Positions 5,350-6,199 of a stretch of DNA of 6,199 bases are shown here, one piece after another. A program made the position numbers and the translations under genes. The notes under the pieces are model-generated. The model was not told the DNA's origin and searched no databases. It was given only the letters and a program-made list of their open reading frames with translations. Every line of letters starts with the position of its first letter. Within the stretch, counting starts at the first letter, position 1. Source of the DNA: an uncultured Clostridia bacterium (lineage in GTDB: Bacteria; Bacillota; Clostridia; TANB77; CAG-508); the NCBI GenBank assembly GCA_947629965.1, contig CANRFS010000086.1, forward strand, positions 1 through 6,199, written 5' to 3'.

Positions 5350-6199
5350 TTTTTGTATCCTTTTCATATAATATTGCAATTAATTCTAACATTATTAATA
5401 CCAAAACGGTACTTACTGCAGGGGCTGTAAATACATGACCTGCCATTAAAGCAATTCCCAATCCTATTAGTACAGAATAAATTGTAAGTGTTAATAAATG
5501 ATTTTTTATATTAATAATAAATTTTGCAAAAAATTGTTTTAGTGAAATAAAAGCAATTGTAGCAAGTGGAATTATATAAATAATTGTACCTACAATTCCT
5601 TGACAGAAAAATACGTCAAAATAGTCTATTTCTACTAATTTACGTTCTTGTACTTCATCATCTTCTAAAGAAATATATCCCATTCCAAAGGCTTTATCCA
5701 TTAAAGAACTTTGAGAATAATCATCAATATTATCTTTAAAGAACTTATTTCTTCCACTTAATAAAGCACTAGGTGTTTTTCCTTTATTTTTAGATTTAGG
5801 TTTATTTTTTTTGACAGTATTAGAAATATTTTCCTTGGCAGAAAAAATAGGGTCTATTCCTAAATTTTTTCCGGCGGATGTATTTCCTATAAATAAAATT
5901 GTTAACAAAGTTATTAATGCTATTGTAGCAAATTGTTTACTAAAATTTCTATCAGTAATAAATTTTATAAATACAAGTATTAATGATATAAATATTAATA
6001 TTATTGCTGATATACATGCTACTTTTGTTCCTATTTCTAACATTGAATATATAGTAAGAGCGCATAGGATAGCATGTATAAAACTAAATTTTTGTGAAAT
6101 AAATGTTGCAAAACATATTGGAGAGAGCATAGCGATAATTGCGCCTATTTCATTTCCTGCATAAAATAATCCTATTGTTCCGACATTTTCTTTCATAGG
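5342..6199 (-). CDS. Wzy / O-antigen-ligase-like membrane protein (N-terminus cut by window edge)
   Basis: 286 or so C-terminal residues of a multi-spanning membrane protein; the frame is still open at the right edge. The Met at 6194-6196 is probably internal, because GLFYAGNEIGAIIAMLSP resembles the middle-of-protein motif where the O-antigen ligase/polymerase domain begins. Counting from that Met, helices lie near 16-32, 36-54, 57-80, 89-105, 199-220, 233-252 and 256-276. Between 106 and 198 is a large loop, probably extracellular, containing LLSGRNKFF (Arg149), FGMGY and EIDYFDVFFCQGIVG, followed later by AGHVFTAPAVST (His254); this arrangement is typical of Gram-positive polysaccharide polymerases and ligases. 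Such proteins polymerise lipid-linked repeat units or transfer finished glycan to an acceptor outside the membrane. Polymerase and ligase cannot be separated from sequence. Its stop overlaps the GT4 start by 8 bp, indicating coupling. Confidence 0.82.
   Translation of the reverse strand, partial: PMKENVGTIGLFYAGNEIGAIIAMLSPICFATFISQKFSFIHAILCALTIYSMLEIGTKVACISAIILIFISLILVFIKFITDRNFSKQFATIALITLLTILFIGNTSAGKNLGIDPIFSAKENISNTVKKNKPKSKNKGKTPSALLSGRNKFFKDNIDDYSQSSLMDKAFGMGYISLEDDEVQERKLVEIDYFDVFFCQGIVGTIIYIIPLATIAFISLKQFFAKFIINIKNHLLTLTIYSVLIGLGIALMAGHVFTAPAVSTVLVLIMLELIAILYEKDTKNE
5358..5362 (-). promoter_or_regulatory. Ribosome binding site fixing the GT4 start at 5349
   Basis: AAGGA on the minus strand is eight bases before the ATG at 5349, whose product begins MSKKIVILSLHLGVGGAEK. 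The in-frame ATG at 5367 and TTG at 5379 further upstream would add residues not expected before the first beta strand of the fold. Confidence 0.65.

Noticed and set aside
4934..5371. Open frame of 145 codons on the plus strand opposite the GT4 gene
   Set aside because: It is fully antisense to a gene with clear GT4 motifs, has no convincing ribosome binding site, and its hydrophobic composition is what antisense reading of AT-rich coding DNA gives.
5350..5379. Longer GT4 N-terminus starting at the TTG at 5379 or the ATG at 5367
   Set aside because: Both lie deeper inside the upstream gene, the added residues do not belong to the fold, and the best-spaced AAGGA serves the ATG at 5349.
5811..6164. 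Open frame of 117 codons on the plus strand opposite the polymerase-like gene
   Set aside because: Antisense shadow of a membrane-protein gene; no recognisable motif.

Overview
The window is very AT-rich and every supported gene lies on the minus strand, so transcription runs from the right edge to the left edge. TGA is used as a stop codon (tagA-like and GT-C genes), several starts have good Shine-Dalgarno sequences, and one start is TTG. Together with the gene content this points to a low-GC Gram-positive bacterium, most likely one of the Clostridia or a related Firmicute. I cannot name the genus. 

In transcription order the genes are: (1) a Wzy/O-antigen-ligase-like membrane protein whose N-terminus lies beyond the right edge (5342-6199); (2) a GT4-fold glycosyltransferase broken by a single-base frameshift (4200-5349); (3) a WecG/TagA/CpsF glycosyltransferase (3428-4153); (4) a GT2 enzyme resembling polyprenyl-phosphate sugar synthases (2727-3431); (5) a small DUF2304 membrane protein (2364-2726); (6) a multi-spanning GT-C glycosyltransferase (1004-2383); and (7) a non-hydrolysing UDP-GlcNAc 2-epimerase whose C-terminus runs off the left edge (1-1007). 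Neighbours overlap by 8, 4, 20 and 4 bases or abut directly. The only true gap, 46 bp, lies between genes 2 and 3. This looks like a slice of one long, translationally coupled operon, and no promoter or GC-rich terminator is visible.

The genes fit assembly of a cell-surface glycopolymer (secondary wall polysaccharide, teichoic or teichuronic-type polymer, or capsule). By family knowledge, the epimerase makes UDP-ManNAc and the TagA-type enzyme adds ManNAc to an undecaprenyl-diphosphate-linked GlcNAc primer. The GT4 enzyme would add further sugars in the cytoplasm, and the Wzy-like protein would polymerise or ligate the lipid-linked product outside. The central GT2-DUF2304-GT-C trio looks like a three-component extracellular glycosylation module: the GT2 charges a polyprenyl phosphate with one sugar, and the GT-C protein moves that sugar onto the exported polymer. 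DUF2304 is a possible anchor or partner.

The points most worth checking are the frameshift in the GT4 gene, which falls in a sequence context that would also suit +1 ribosomal slippage, and the role of the DUF2304 protein inside the trio. There is no stretch over 300 bases without a gene, and I saw no RNA gene, CRISPR array, insertion sequence or attachment site.
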